DNA of 16,500 nt from an uncultured Oscillibacter sp. (lineage in GTDB: Bacteria; Bacillota; Clostridia; Oscillospirales; Oscillospiraceae). Each line of letters opens with the position of its first letter. The first letter of the stretch is position 1. This document shows, piece after piece, positions 1 through 5,460 of the stretch. Both the position numbers and the translations under genes were made by a program. The stretch spans positions 268,423-284,922 of the forward strand of contig CAJUCO010000001.1 in assembly GCA_910585245.1 (NCBI GenBank). Direction: 5' to 3'. The notes beneath the pieces are model-generated. The model did not search any database, was not told the DNA's origin, and saw only the letters and a program-made list of their open reading frames with translations.

Positions 1-12
1 CTCTTCCGATCT
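1..12. other. Residual Illumina adapter at contig end
   Basis: The first bases, CTCTTCCGATCT, are identical to the 3' end of the standard Illumina TruSeq adapter. A 12-base exact match at the very edge of a sequence is best explained by untrimmed adapter, not genomic DNA. The window's left edge is therefore probably a contig end. Positions 13-22 may be genomic. The match is visible directly; its origin is inference. Confidence 0.85.
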
Positions 13-22
13 CCGGCCGGAT

Positions 23-676
23 TTAAAAGAAGAGTTCGAAAAAGAAGCGGTAGACTTCCCAAATGGCTCCACGAATCAAGCCCCCGGTGACGCCGAACCA
101 GCTCAGAGCCAACAGGAGAAACATACCGTACCGCTCATACCGCATCAGGCCGAAGTAGACCCGGTCCGGCAAAAAGGCCCCCAACACCTTGGACCCATCT
201 AAGGGCGGGATGGGTAACAGATTAAAGATCCCCAAGCCGATGGACAGGGGGGCCAGTGTGTAAAGAAGAAACTCGAACATCAGTTCTCCGCCCTGGCGGT
301 ATGGAAAACGCAAGTAAATCTCCCGGCTGAGAAACACCGCCGCCAGGGCCAGGAGGAAATTGGAGACCGGCCCCGCCAGAGCCGTCAGAGCCATACCCTG
401 CTTGGGTTTTTTAAAATACCGGGGGTCCACCGGCACGGGCTTGGCCCAGCCAAAGCCCACAACCAGCATCATGGCAAGGCCCAACCAGTCAATGTGCCGG
501 AAGGGATTCAGGCTCAGGCGTTGGCGGTCCCGGGCCGTGGGGTCTCCCAGGGCGCAGGCCGCCAGACCGTGGCTGGTCTCATGGACCGTCAGGCAGAGGA
601 GGACGGCCAGGAGGCGCGTCAGGCTATCCTCCAGGAACTTCCAGTCAATGGCGCGGAGCAATCCGGCGAAGTCCAT
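23..676 (-). CDS. Site-2 protease family (M50) membrane metalloprotease
   Basis: Predicted 217-residue polytopic membrane zinc protease. The HExxH motif is seen as HETSH at residues 32-36 inside the first hydrophobic segment. The second conserved motif, around NLLPIPPLDG (residues 152-161), supplies the third zinc ligand in the family (here D160). Further hydrophobic segments lie near residues 65-78, 95-116, 133-154 and 183-203. The protein lacks PDZ and CBS domains, so it belongs to the small uncharacterised M50 group common in Firmicutes, not to full-length RseP or SpoIVFB. The start at 676 is preceded by AAGGGGGG about 6 bases away. The gene follows sigG on the same strand, but a terminator-like hairpin and its own promoter separate them. 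Substrate unknown. The family call is secure. Confidence 0.9.
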   Translation of the reverse strand: MDFAGLLRAIDWKFLEDSLTRLLAVLLCLTVHETSHGLAACALGDPTARDRQRLSLNPFRHIDWLGLAMMLVVGFGWAKPVPVDPRYFKKPKQGMALTALAGPVSNFLLALAAVFLSREIYLRFPYRQGGELMFEFLLYTLAPLSIGLGIFNLLPIPPLDGSKVLGAFLPDRVYFGLMRYERYGMFLLLALSWFGVTGGLIRGAIWEVYRFFFELFF

Positions 677-702
677 GGTCTTCCCCCCTTCATAGTTGTC
701 CC

Positions 703-731
703 ATTATAGCAGTTCCCGGAATAAAATACAA
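703..731 (-). promoter_or_regulatory. Sigma-A-type promoter for the M50 protease gene
   Basis: On the minus strand a perfect TATAAT (703-708) lies 17 bp downstream of TTGTAT (726-731), about 27 bases before the start codon. The -10 is ideal and the -35 only partial. It places the protease gene in its own transcription unit. Confidence 0.65.
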
Positions 732-746
732 GGGAAACCATAGAAA

Positions 747-769
747 AAGGTCCGCCGGAGGCGGGCCTT
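747..769 (-). terminator. Rho-independent terminator, distal copy of a 23-bp direct repeat
   Basis: Read on the minus strand this is a GC-rich stem, AAGGCCCGCC then TCC then GGCGGACCTT, running into a T tract (TTTTTC). It should end transcripts coming from sigG. The 23 bases are identical to 937-959. The two copies bracket the repeat element at 771-933. Confidence 0.6.
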
Positions 770-770
770 G

Positions 771-933
771 TAGAGTGTCGAAAAACCGTAAAGACCTTCC
801 CCGACGGGAAGGAAGAGAGCTACGAGAGGAACCCAGGAAGGGTTCCTTTCGTTTTCAATCATAAGTTTTTAAAACGTTTTCAAACGTTTTGAAAACTTGC
901 TCAGGCTGGCGAAAATTCTTTTTCGCCAGCCTG
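771..933 (-). repeat. 163-bp three-hairpin intergenic repeat, copy 1 (downstream of sigG)
   Basis: Full copy of the window's repeat family. Hairpin 1 (823-851) has arms CGAGAGGAACCC and GGGTTCCTTTCG. Hairpin 2 (863-898) has 17-base arms beginning AAGTTTTTAAAACG with one mismatch. Hairpin 3 (900-935) has perfect arms CTCAGGCTGGCGAAAA and TTTTCGCCAGCCTGAG. The outer end, GAGTGTCGAAAAA (773-785), is an imperfect inverted match to hairpin 3's arm and gives terminal inverted repeats. A small extra stem, CCTTCCCC with GGGAAGG, lies at 795-812. In sense orientation the element follows the sigG stop. It shares its tail subtype with the half copy at 7234-7313. I do not know a named family. Confidence 0.8.
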
Positions 934-936
934 AGC

Positions 937-959
937 AAGGTCCGCCGGAGGCGGGCCTT
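937..959 (-). terminator. Terminator-like hairpin just after the sigG stop (proximal 23-bp direct repeat)
   Basis: The hairpin begins 3 bases beyond the sigG stop codon and is an exact copy of 747-769. On the minus strand the stem has one C-A mismatch, which becomes a T-G wobble when read on the plus strand. It has no T tract of its own on the sigG side, so termination may depend on the distal copy. Confidence 0.5.
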
Positions 960-962
960 TCA

Positions 963-1733
963 TCAGATATTCTTCTTGATAGTGTTGATGGCTCCCTTTT
1001 CCAGACGGGAGACCTGGGCCTGGGAGATGCCCACCTCGGCGGAGACTTCCATCTGGGTCTTGCCCTCGTAAAACCGGAGGGACAGGATGCGCCGCTCCCG
1101 GTCGTCTAGACGTTTCAGGGCGTCCTTCAGGGCAATGCGGTCCGTCCAGTGCTCGTCGGTATTCTGGGTATCCCGGACCTGGTCCATGACGCAAAGGGCG
1201 TCGCCGCCGTCGGAGTACACCGGCTCATACAGCGACACCGGGTCCACAATGGCGTCCATGGCAAAGACCACATCCTCCCGGGGGATATCCAGCTCCTTGG
1301 CGATCTGCTCCACCGTGGGCTCCCGCTGGGTCTCGGAGATCAGCCGCTCCCGAACCTGTAGAACCCGGTAGGCCGTGTCCCGCATGGACCGGGAGACCCG
1401 GATGGCACTGTTGTCCCGGAGGTAACGGCGGATCTCGCCAATAATCATCGGCACGCCGTAGGTGGAAAATTTCACCGGCTGATTGATGTCAAAGTTGTCG
1501 ATGGCTTTGATGAGGCCCACACAGCCCACCTGGAACAGGTCGTCCACGTTCTCCCCCCGGCTGGAAAACCGCTGGATTACCGACAGTACCAACCGGAGAT
1601 TCCCCTCAATCAGCTGGCGGCGGGCCTCCTGGTCCCCCTCTTTGGTCCGGCGGAGAAGGGCCATGGTCTCCTCATTTTTCAGCACCTTCAACTTGGCGGT
1701 ATTGACCCCCGCGATCTCGACTTTTCCCTGCAT
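963..1733 (-). CDS. sigG: RNA polymerase sporulation sigma factor SigG
   Basis: Sigma-G (256 residues) directs RNA polymerase to late forespore genes during endospore formation. Recognition rests on the near-identical N-terminus (KVEIAGVNTAKLKVLKNEE, where B. subtilis has KVEICGVDTSKLPVLKNEE), the region 2 block NLRLVLSVIQRF...DDLFQVGC, then FSTYGVPMIIGEIRRYLRDN, and the region 4 helix-turn-helix GKTQMEVSAEVGISQAQVSR near the C-terminus. The frame stays open 20 codons further upstream, but the start at 1733 is chosen because GAGGGGG lies about 9 bases before it and because B. subtilis SigG begins at the matching point. A sigma-F-like promoter precedes it. The divergent neighbour ylmC/ymxH is also found near sigG in Bacillus. 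Identification is essentially certain. Confidence 0.97.
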   Translation of the reverse strand: MQGKVEIAGVNTAKLKVLKNEETMALLRRTKEGDQEARRQLIEGNLRLVLSVIQRFSSRGENVDDLFQVGCVGLIKAIDNFDINQPVKFSTYGVPMIIGEIRRYLRDNSAIRVSRSMRDTAYRVLQVRERLISETQREPTVEQIAKELDIPREDVVFAMDAIVDPVSLYEPVYSDGGDALCVMDQVRDTQNTDEHWTDRIALKDALKRLDDRERRILSLRFYEGKTQMEVSAEVGISQAQVSRLEKGAINTIKKNI

Positions 1734-1803
1734 GAAAGCCGCCCCCTCTTGTGTATAGTGACCATGCGGCGGGTGGGGTCTTTCCCTCTTCACGCCGCAA
1801 AAT

Positions 1804-1833
1804 CAGTATCTCCAGAGGCCTTTTTTCCTATAC
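1804..1833 (-). promoter_or_regulatory. Sigma-F-like promoter of sigG
   Basis: On the minus strand GTATA (1829-1833) is followed after 15 bp by GGAGATACTG (1804-1813). This fits the known B. subtilis sigma-F pattern (GywTA, 15-16 bp, GGnrAnAnTw) at all but the last position. Its start site would lie about 60 bases before the sigG ATG. Forespore sigma-F transcription of sigG is established in Bacillus; use of this site here is inferred from sequence only. Confidence 0.6.
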
Positions 1834-1900
1834 TGGGACCTTTTGTCAGAATAGGACGGCCCAAGGGGCGCATAGGTTTTTTTGAAAGGAGTTGAGGGCC

Positions 1901-2179
1901 ATGCAGGTGCGGTTTCGGGATCTCCGGCGAAAGGAGGTCATCAATATCAACGACGGCTGCCGCCTGGGACTGGTGGCGGATGTGGACCTCCGGGCGCCGG
2001 AGGGACAGGTGGTGGCCATTGTGGTCTACGGTCCCGCCCGGTTCTTCGGGCTCTTCGGGCGGGGAGAGGAATTTTATATCCCCTGGGACTGCATCCAGAG
2101 AATCGGGGACGACATCATCTTAATCGACAAGCCGTTTCAGCGGCGGGACCCTGCCCCGGAGCGCAAGCGCCGCCGGTGA
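1901..2179 (+). CDS. ylmC: YlmC/YmxH family sporulation protein (PRC-barrel)
   Basis: A 92-residue single-domain PRC-barrel protein. The hallmark N-terminus (RDLRRKEVININDGCRLG) and the central FGLFGRGEEFYIPWDCIQRIGDDIILID are typical of YlmC/YmxH, a small spore-former protein found near sigG in Firmicutes and of poorly defined function. The start at 1901 is chosen because AAAGGAG (1885-1891) sits 9 bases upstream; the in-frame TTG at 1892 touches that site and cannot use it. The C-terminus is basic (KRRR) and overlaps the 3' end of the convergent LysR gene by 65 bp, with no terminator between them. The gene is divergent from sigG. Family call is firm, function is not. Confidence 0.88.
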   Translation: MQVRFRDLRRKEVININDGCRLGLVADVDLRAPEGQVVAIVVYGPARFFGLFGRGEEFYIPWDCIQRIGDDIILIDKPFQRRDPAPERKRRR

Positions 2180-3062
2180 GGGCGCCACCAAGCCCCTGCC
2201 GCAACAGTTCTAAAAACAGCTCCATGGCCGGTGTGACCCACCGGCCCTTCCTCCAGGCGCAAAGGGCCGGCGCGGGAACGCCGGAGATGGGGGCCTTCAG
2301 CTCCACCAGCCGCCCGTCCGCCAGCTCCTCCTCCGCCACAAAGCGGGGCAAATAGGTAAACCCCAGATTGCTCATCACGCAGCGCTTAATGGTCTCTATG
2401 CTCCATAGCTCCAGCGTCACGTCCAGTTCAATCTCCCGGCGGCGCAGGTAGTCCTCCAACCGCCGGCGAAAGATGCTGTCCGGTTCGTCGGTGACCAGGG
2501 AAACCCCCTTTTGTTGTCCCGGCGTGGTGAAATCCGGCTCCGTGAAATCCGGGGAAGCCAGAAGCACAATGTCATAACTTCCCACGGATTCCACCTCCAG
2601 GCTCTCCCGGTTCCAATCCATGTCGTACCCCACCCCCAGGTCGCAGGCTCCCGTGCGAACCCCCAGGGGAATTTGCATACAGTTACAGCTCCGGACAATC
2701 AGCCGGACCTGGGGGGCCCGCTCTCGAAACGAGCGAATCACCGGCTGCATCCGGTAGCACAGCAGAGTCTCCGCCATGTCCACCCGGAGAGTCCCTGTGG
2801 GAATCCGCTCCGTCCTCCCGCACTCCAAGAGCCGGTCCGCCGCCAACAGCAACTCTCGGGCCTGGGGCAGCACCCGTTCTCCCGCCTCCGTCAATACCAT
2901 CCGCCGGCCCACCCGCTCAAAGAGGGGAACGCCCAACTCTCCCTCCAGCTGTTGGATTTGAACCGTAATGGTGGACTGTGTGTACCCCAACCTCTCCGCC
3001 GCCTTTTGATAGCTCCCCTGGTCCACCACGGCCTGAAAGGTGCGAAGATTTTTCAGCTCCAT
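2115..3062 (-). CDS. LysR family transcriptional regulator
   Basis: A 315-residue LysR-type regulator. Residues 2-60 form the winged helix-turn-helix (NLRTFQAVVDQGSYQKAAERLGYTQSTITVQIQQLEGELGVPLFER). Residues from about 90 onward are the periplasmic-binding-like effector domain. GGAGG 7 bases before the ATG at 3062 supports the start. It is transcribed divergently from the LysE-type exporter at 3178, and their -35 boxes overlap, so it very probably controls that exporter and itself. This matches known LysR-exporter pairs such as LysG-LysE of Corynebacterium. The effector is unknown. The C-terminal tail runs into ylmC on the opposite strand and is slightly longer than the usual 290-300 residues. 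Confidence 0.92.
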   Translation of the reverse strand: MELKNLRTFQAVVDQGSYQKAAERLGYTQSTITVQIQQLEGELGVPLFERVGRRMVLTEAGERVLPQARELLLAADRLLECGRTERIPTGTLRVDMAETLLCYRMQPVIRSFRERAPQVRLIVRSCNCMQIPLGVRTGACDLGVGYDMDWNRESLEVESVGSYDIVLLASPDFTEPDFTTPGQQKGVSLVTDEPDSIFRRRLEDYLRRREIELDVTLELWSIETIKRCVMSNLGFTYLPRFVAEEELADGRLVELKAPISGVPAPALCAWRKGRWVTPAMELFLELLRQGLGGALTGGACAPGQGPAAETACRLR

Positions 3063-3094
3063 AGAAACGCCTCCAATCCATTGATTTTGCCAAT

Positions 3095-3123
3095 AGTATA
3101 CTTCAAAAACTTTTTCTTTTCAA
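3095..3123 (-). promoter_or_regulatory. Promoter of the LysR gene
   Basis: On the minus strand TTGAAA (3118-3123) and TATACT (3095-3100) are separated by 17 bp, a close sigma-A match. The -35 box overlaps the exporter's -35 box, so the two promoters should compete for polymerase or be coordinately controlled. Confidence 0.7.
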
Positions 3124-3145
3124 ATGATAGTTTTTTTGCTATGAT
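3117..3145 (+). promoter_or_regulatory. Promoter of the LysE-type exporter gene
   Basis: TTTTCA (3117-3122), a 17-bp gap and TATGAT (3140-3145) form a promoter with a weak -35, as expected for an activator-dependent LysR target. Its start site, about 3152, lies downstream of the alternative GTG start at 3148 and so excludes that start. Confidence 0.6.
3127..3142. promoter_or_regulatory. Candidate LysR operator, ATAG-N8-CTAT
   Basis: A 16-bp inverted repeat, ATAG (3127-3130) and CTAT (3139-3142), lies between the exporter's -35 and -10 boxes. It resembles the T-rich interrupted palindromes used by LysR regulators, although the spacing is T-N12-A and not the classic T-N11-A. Assignment is inference. 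Confidence 0.35.
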
Positions 3146-3177
3146 GGGTGCATCTCAAACAAAGGACGGTACCCATC

Positions 3178-3771
3178 ATGCCCCTGTCGCTGCTTCCCAC
3201 CTTTTTGCTCTACTGTTATGTGGGCGCCATTACCCCCGGCCCCGCCAATCTCTGTAGTCTCTCCACCGCCTTGCGGTACGGGAAGGGCCCTGCCTTGCGG
3301 CAGTGGCGGGGGCTGTTCACCGGCTTTTTCGCCGTGTCCATGGCCGCCGTGTTGGTGACCTTCTTCCTGGGTACGGTGCTGAATCAATACGTGGAGCTGC
3401 TGTCCTGGGTAGGGGCGGCCTATCTCCTCTGGATGGCCTTTCACACCCTCCGCTCCTCCGGCGGGCCGGAGGGGCAGGCCCCGGAAGCCCCCGGCTTTCT
3501 CTCAGGCCTGCTGGTGAATTTGACCAATGTGAAGGTTATGATCTTTTGTCTGATGGCCCTGGCCTCCTATGTTCTGCCCTACACCCGGTCCTTCTGGAGT
3601 CTTTTGGCGGTGGGACTTTTCCTGCCCTTCACCGGGCCGCTGGCCAACCTGATTTGGCTGTTTGCCGGAGCGGCGCTGCAAACGCTCTTCGCCAATCACC
3701 GCAAGGCCGTGGACATCGGTTGTGCCGCCGCCCTGGCCCTGTGCGCCATCAGTCTGGTTTTGCCCCATTAA
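3178..3771 (+). CDS. LysE/RhtB family amino-acid exporter
   Basis: A 197-residue inner-membrane exporter with about six hydrophobic segments. The family signature near the N-terminus is present (GAITPGPANLCSLSTALRYG, with TPGP), as is the later NLTNVKVMIF stretch. Such proteins export basic or neutral amino acids or related metabolites by exchange with the proton gradient. The start at 3178 has AAAGGA at 3161-3166, a somewhat long 11-base spacing. The GTG at 3148 would lie before the predicted transcription start. A divergent LysR gene is its likely regulator. Substrate cannot be read from sequence. Confidence 0.9.
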   Translation: MPLSLLPTFLLYCYVGAITPGPANLCSLSTALRYGKGPALRQWRGLFTGFFAVSMAAVLVTFFLGTVLNQYVELLSWVGAAYLLWMAFHTLRSSGGPEGQAPEAPGFLSGLLVNLTNVKVMIFCLMALASYVLPYTRSFWSLLAVGLFLPFTGPLANLIWLFAGAALQTLFANHRKAVDIGCAAALALCAISLVLPH

Positions 3772-3775
3772 AAAC

Positions 3776-3801
3776 GAGAGGACCCCTTCCGGGGTCCTCT
3801 C
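3776..3801 (+). terminator. Perfect hairpin after the LysE-type exporter gene
   Basis: Perfect 11-bp stem, GAGAGGACCCC and GGGGTCCTCTC, with a TTCC loop, 4 bases after the stop codon. Its last three bases are shared with the next hairpin of the repeat element. There is no T tract, so it may act as a 3' stabiliser as much as a terminator. Confidence 0.55.
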
Positions 3802-3962
3802 AGGCTGTCGAAAAAGGATTTTCGACAGCCTGAGCAAGTGTTTCAGACCTTTCAAAAGGTCTGAAACACTTCTGATTGAAAACGAGAGAAACCCCTGATG
3901 GGTTTCTCTCGTAGCTCTTTTCCTTTCCGTTTCATTTTAGACAGCACTTTTTTGACAAGCTG
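3801..3962 (+). repeat. 162-bp three-hairpin intergenic repeat, copy 2 (downstream of lysE)
   Basis: Full copy in the sense orientation of the exporter gene. Hairpin 3 (3799-3834) has perfect arms CTCAGGCTGTCGAAAA and TTTTCGACAGCCTGAG. Hairpin 2 (3837-3870) has 16-base perfect arms, AGTGTTTCAGACCTTT and its complement. Hairpin 1 (3883-3911) has perfect arms CGAGAGAAACCC and GGGTTTCTCTCG. The tail GTAGCTCTTTTCCTTTCCG (3911-3929) is followed by the end repeat TTTTTTGACAAGCTG (3948-3962). The stretch around hairpin 1 and the following AGCTCTTTTCCTTTCC is identical to copy 3 at 14724-14886 on the other strand. Confidence 0.8.
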
Positions 3963-4038
3963 ACGAGAGAACCCCCTGAGGGGTTCCTCTCGCCTTTTCC
4001 TTTCCGCTTCATTTCAGACGGTACCTTTTTGACAGACT
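3963..4038 (+). repeat. Half copy of the repeat in tandem with copy 2
   Basis: A second unit follows copy 2 directly. Hairpin 1 is CGAGAGAACCCC with GGGGTTCCTCTCG (3964-3992), with one bulged base. Then come CTTTTCCTTTCCG, TTCATTTCAGACGG and the end repeat TTTTTGACAGACTG. It lacks hairpins 2 and 3. It fills the space between the convergent lysE and glycerate kinase genes. Confidence 0.7.
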
Positions 4039-4060
4039 GAGGGCCCCAGAAGGGGTCCTC
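4039..4060 (-). terminator. Hairpin after the glycerate kinase gene
   Basis: Arms GAGGGCCCC (4039-4047) and GGGGTCCTC (4052-4060) around an AGAA loop form a 9-bp stem with one T-G wobble in the plus-strand transcript. It lies 11 bases beyond the glycerate kinase stop. It resembles the hairpin at 3776-3801, giving this convergent region a roughly symmetric arrangement. Confidence 0.45.
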
Positions 4061-4071
4061 TCTCCAGCTCT

Positions 4072-5313
4072 TTACTGCTTTTCCGGCGGCCAATGGAGGG
4101 CCACGCTTATGTCGTTTACATTGGTGCCCGTGGGGCCGGTGACAATCAGGCCTCCCACCTTTTCCAACGCGTGATACGCGTCGTTTTCCGCCAGCACCGC
4201 CGGAATCTCCATGCCAAACTCCTGGAGTAATTTTTCCGTCTCGCCGTCCACGTAGCCCCCTGCCGCGTCTGTGGGGCCGTCGGTTCCGTCGGACCCCACG
4301 GAAAAAAGTGCCGTTCCCTCCGTCCCCGCCAAAACAGAGGCCGCCGCCAGGGCCAATTCCTGATTCCGGCCCCCTTTTCCTTTTCCGGTGAGCCTCACCA
4401 CCGTCTCTCCCCCCAGGATCAAAGCTGTGGGGCGTTCCGCCTTCCGCTCTTGAAGCAAAGCCCTGGCCAGCGCCCGCCCCACTTCCCGCGCCTCTCCCGC
4501 CTCACGGTCCGTCAGAATCCGCGCCTCATACCCCAAGTTCCGGCAGACTTCCGCCGCTGTGTGGCAAAGCTGGGAGACGCTGCCGCAGATGTGATGTTCC
4601 ACATGAGGCAGCGCCGCCGGAAGGGGCCGCTTCAACAGCTCCAAGGCCTGAGAGGACAGCTTCAAACCGTACGTTTCCACTATCGCCAACGTCTCTTCCA
4701 GAGTGGAGGCGTCCACAGCCGCGGGACCTGAGGCAATCATGTCCAACCGGTCCCCCACCACGTCGGAGAGGATGACGGAAAACACCTCCGCCGGGGCGCA
4801 GGCCGCGCCAAAACGGCCGCCCTTCACATTGGACAGGCGTTTCCGGATTCGGTTGACCTCCTGGATATCCGCGCCACAGGCCAACAGTTGGCGGTTCACG
4901 TCCTGAAACTCCTCTAAGGAGAGGTCCGACGCCTCAAAGAGGGCGGAGCCTCCGCCGGAGAGAAGGAAGAGCACCTTGTCCCCCTCCCCCAGCTCCGAAA
5001 CCAATTCCAGCGCCCGGTCCGCCGCGGCGAAGGAGGCCGCATCCACCACCGGGTGCCCCGCCTCCAGAATTTCCAGACCGGGGAGAGCGCCCTGGCTATG
5101 CCCGTACTTCGTCACCACCAGCCCGCCGTCCACGTTCAAAGTCTCCAGGGCAGCGGCGGACATCCGCCACGCCGCCTTTCCAACAGACACCAACAGCGTC
5201 CGGCCGGAGGGGGGGCGAAAGCCCTCCAGGGCCTCTTTCACCGCCACGTCCGGCAAGGCCCGCCGGAGGGCCGTACGGTAAATGTTTTCCGCGTGATCAC
5301 GGAGCTTCGCCAT
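4072..5313 (-). CDS. Glycerate 2-kinase, MOFRL (GckA/TtuD) type
   Basis: A 413-residue cytoplasmic kinase expected to phosphorylate glycerate to 2-phosphoglycerate with ATP. The DUF4147 domain carries SVGKAAWRM (residues 43-51) and LFLLSGGGSALFE in the N-terminal half. The C-terminal MOFRL domain carries LILGGETVVRLTGKGKGGRNQE and SVGSDGTDGPTDAAGG. Length fits the family (about 410-450). The start at 5313 has a perfect AAAGGAGG 7 bases upstream. The open frame continues to 6252, but that part is antisense to the isomerase gene. It has its own promoter, divergent from the isomerase-aldolase operon. Glycerate could come from glyoxylate, hydroxypyruvate or sugar-acid catabolism; the context does not decide. 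Confidence 0.9.
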   Translation of the reverse strand: MAKLRDHAENIYRTALRRALPDVAVKEALEGFRPPSGRTLLVSVGKAAWRMSAAALETLNVDGGLVVTKYGHSQGALPGLEILEAGHPVVDAASFAAADRALELVSELGEGDKVLFLLSGGGSALFEASDLSLEEFQDVNRQLLACGADIQEVNRIRKRLSNVKGGRFGAACAPAEVFSVILSDVVGDRLDMIASGPAAVDASTLEETLAIVETYGLKLSSQALELLKRPLPAALPHVEHHICGSVSQLCHTAAEVCRNLGYEARILTDREAGEAREVGRALARALLQERKAERPTALILGGETVVRLTGKGKGGRNQELALAAASVLAGTEGTALFSVGSDGTDGPTDAAGGYVDGETEKLLQEFGMEIPAVLAENDAYHALEKVGGLIVTGPTGTNVNDISVALHWPPEKQ

Positions 5314-5341
5314 CTGTCCGCCTCCTTTCAGGATTTGCCCC

Positions 5342-5370
5342 AGTATACCGGAACCGGCGAAAAAAGGCAA
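5342..5370 (-). promoter_or_regulatory. Promoter of the glycerate kinase gene
   Basis: On the minus strand TTGCCT (5365-5370), 17 bp, then TATACT (5342-5347) lie about 30 bases before the start codon. The -35 faces the isomerase promoter's -35 across 12 bp, so one regulator could act on both. Confidence 0.65.
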
Positions 5371-5382
5371 CCGTTTTCCCAT

Positions 5383-5411
5383 TTGCTTTTTCCCTTCTAA
5401 TGGAGTATGAT
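5383..5411 (+). promoter_or_regulatory. Promoter of the isomerase-aldolase operon
   Basis: TTGCTT (5383-5388), 17 bp, then TATGAT (5406-5411). Because the ATG at 5407 lies inside the -10 box, translation must begin further downstream. This supports the start at 5461. Confidence 0.65.
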
Positions 5412-5460
5412 GGTAAAAATGCCGGTAGACTTTGAACCCGGCGGGAAGGAGGCGCGGCAA

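Noticed and set aside
1849..1878. Sigma-E or sigma-G promoter for ylmC (GAATA, then CATAGGTT)
   Set aside because: The -35 is plausible, but the -10 differs from consensus at several key positions, so it is too weak to annotate.
3776..4060. Possible CRISPR array
   Set aside because: Repeats are hairpins of three different sequences with unequal spacing and no unique spacers; they fit the intergenic repeat family.
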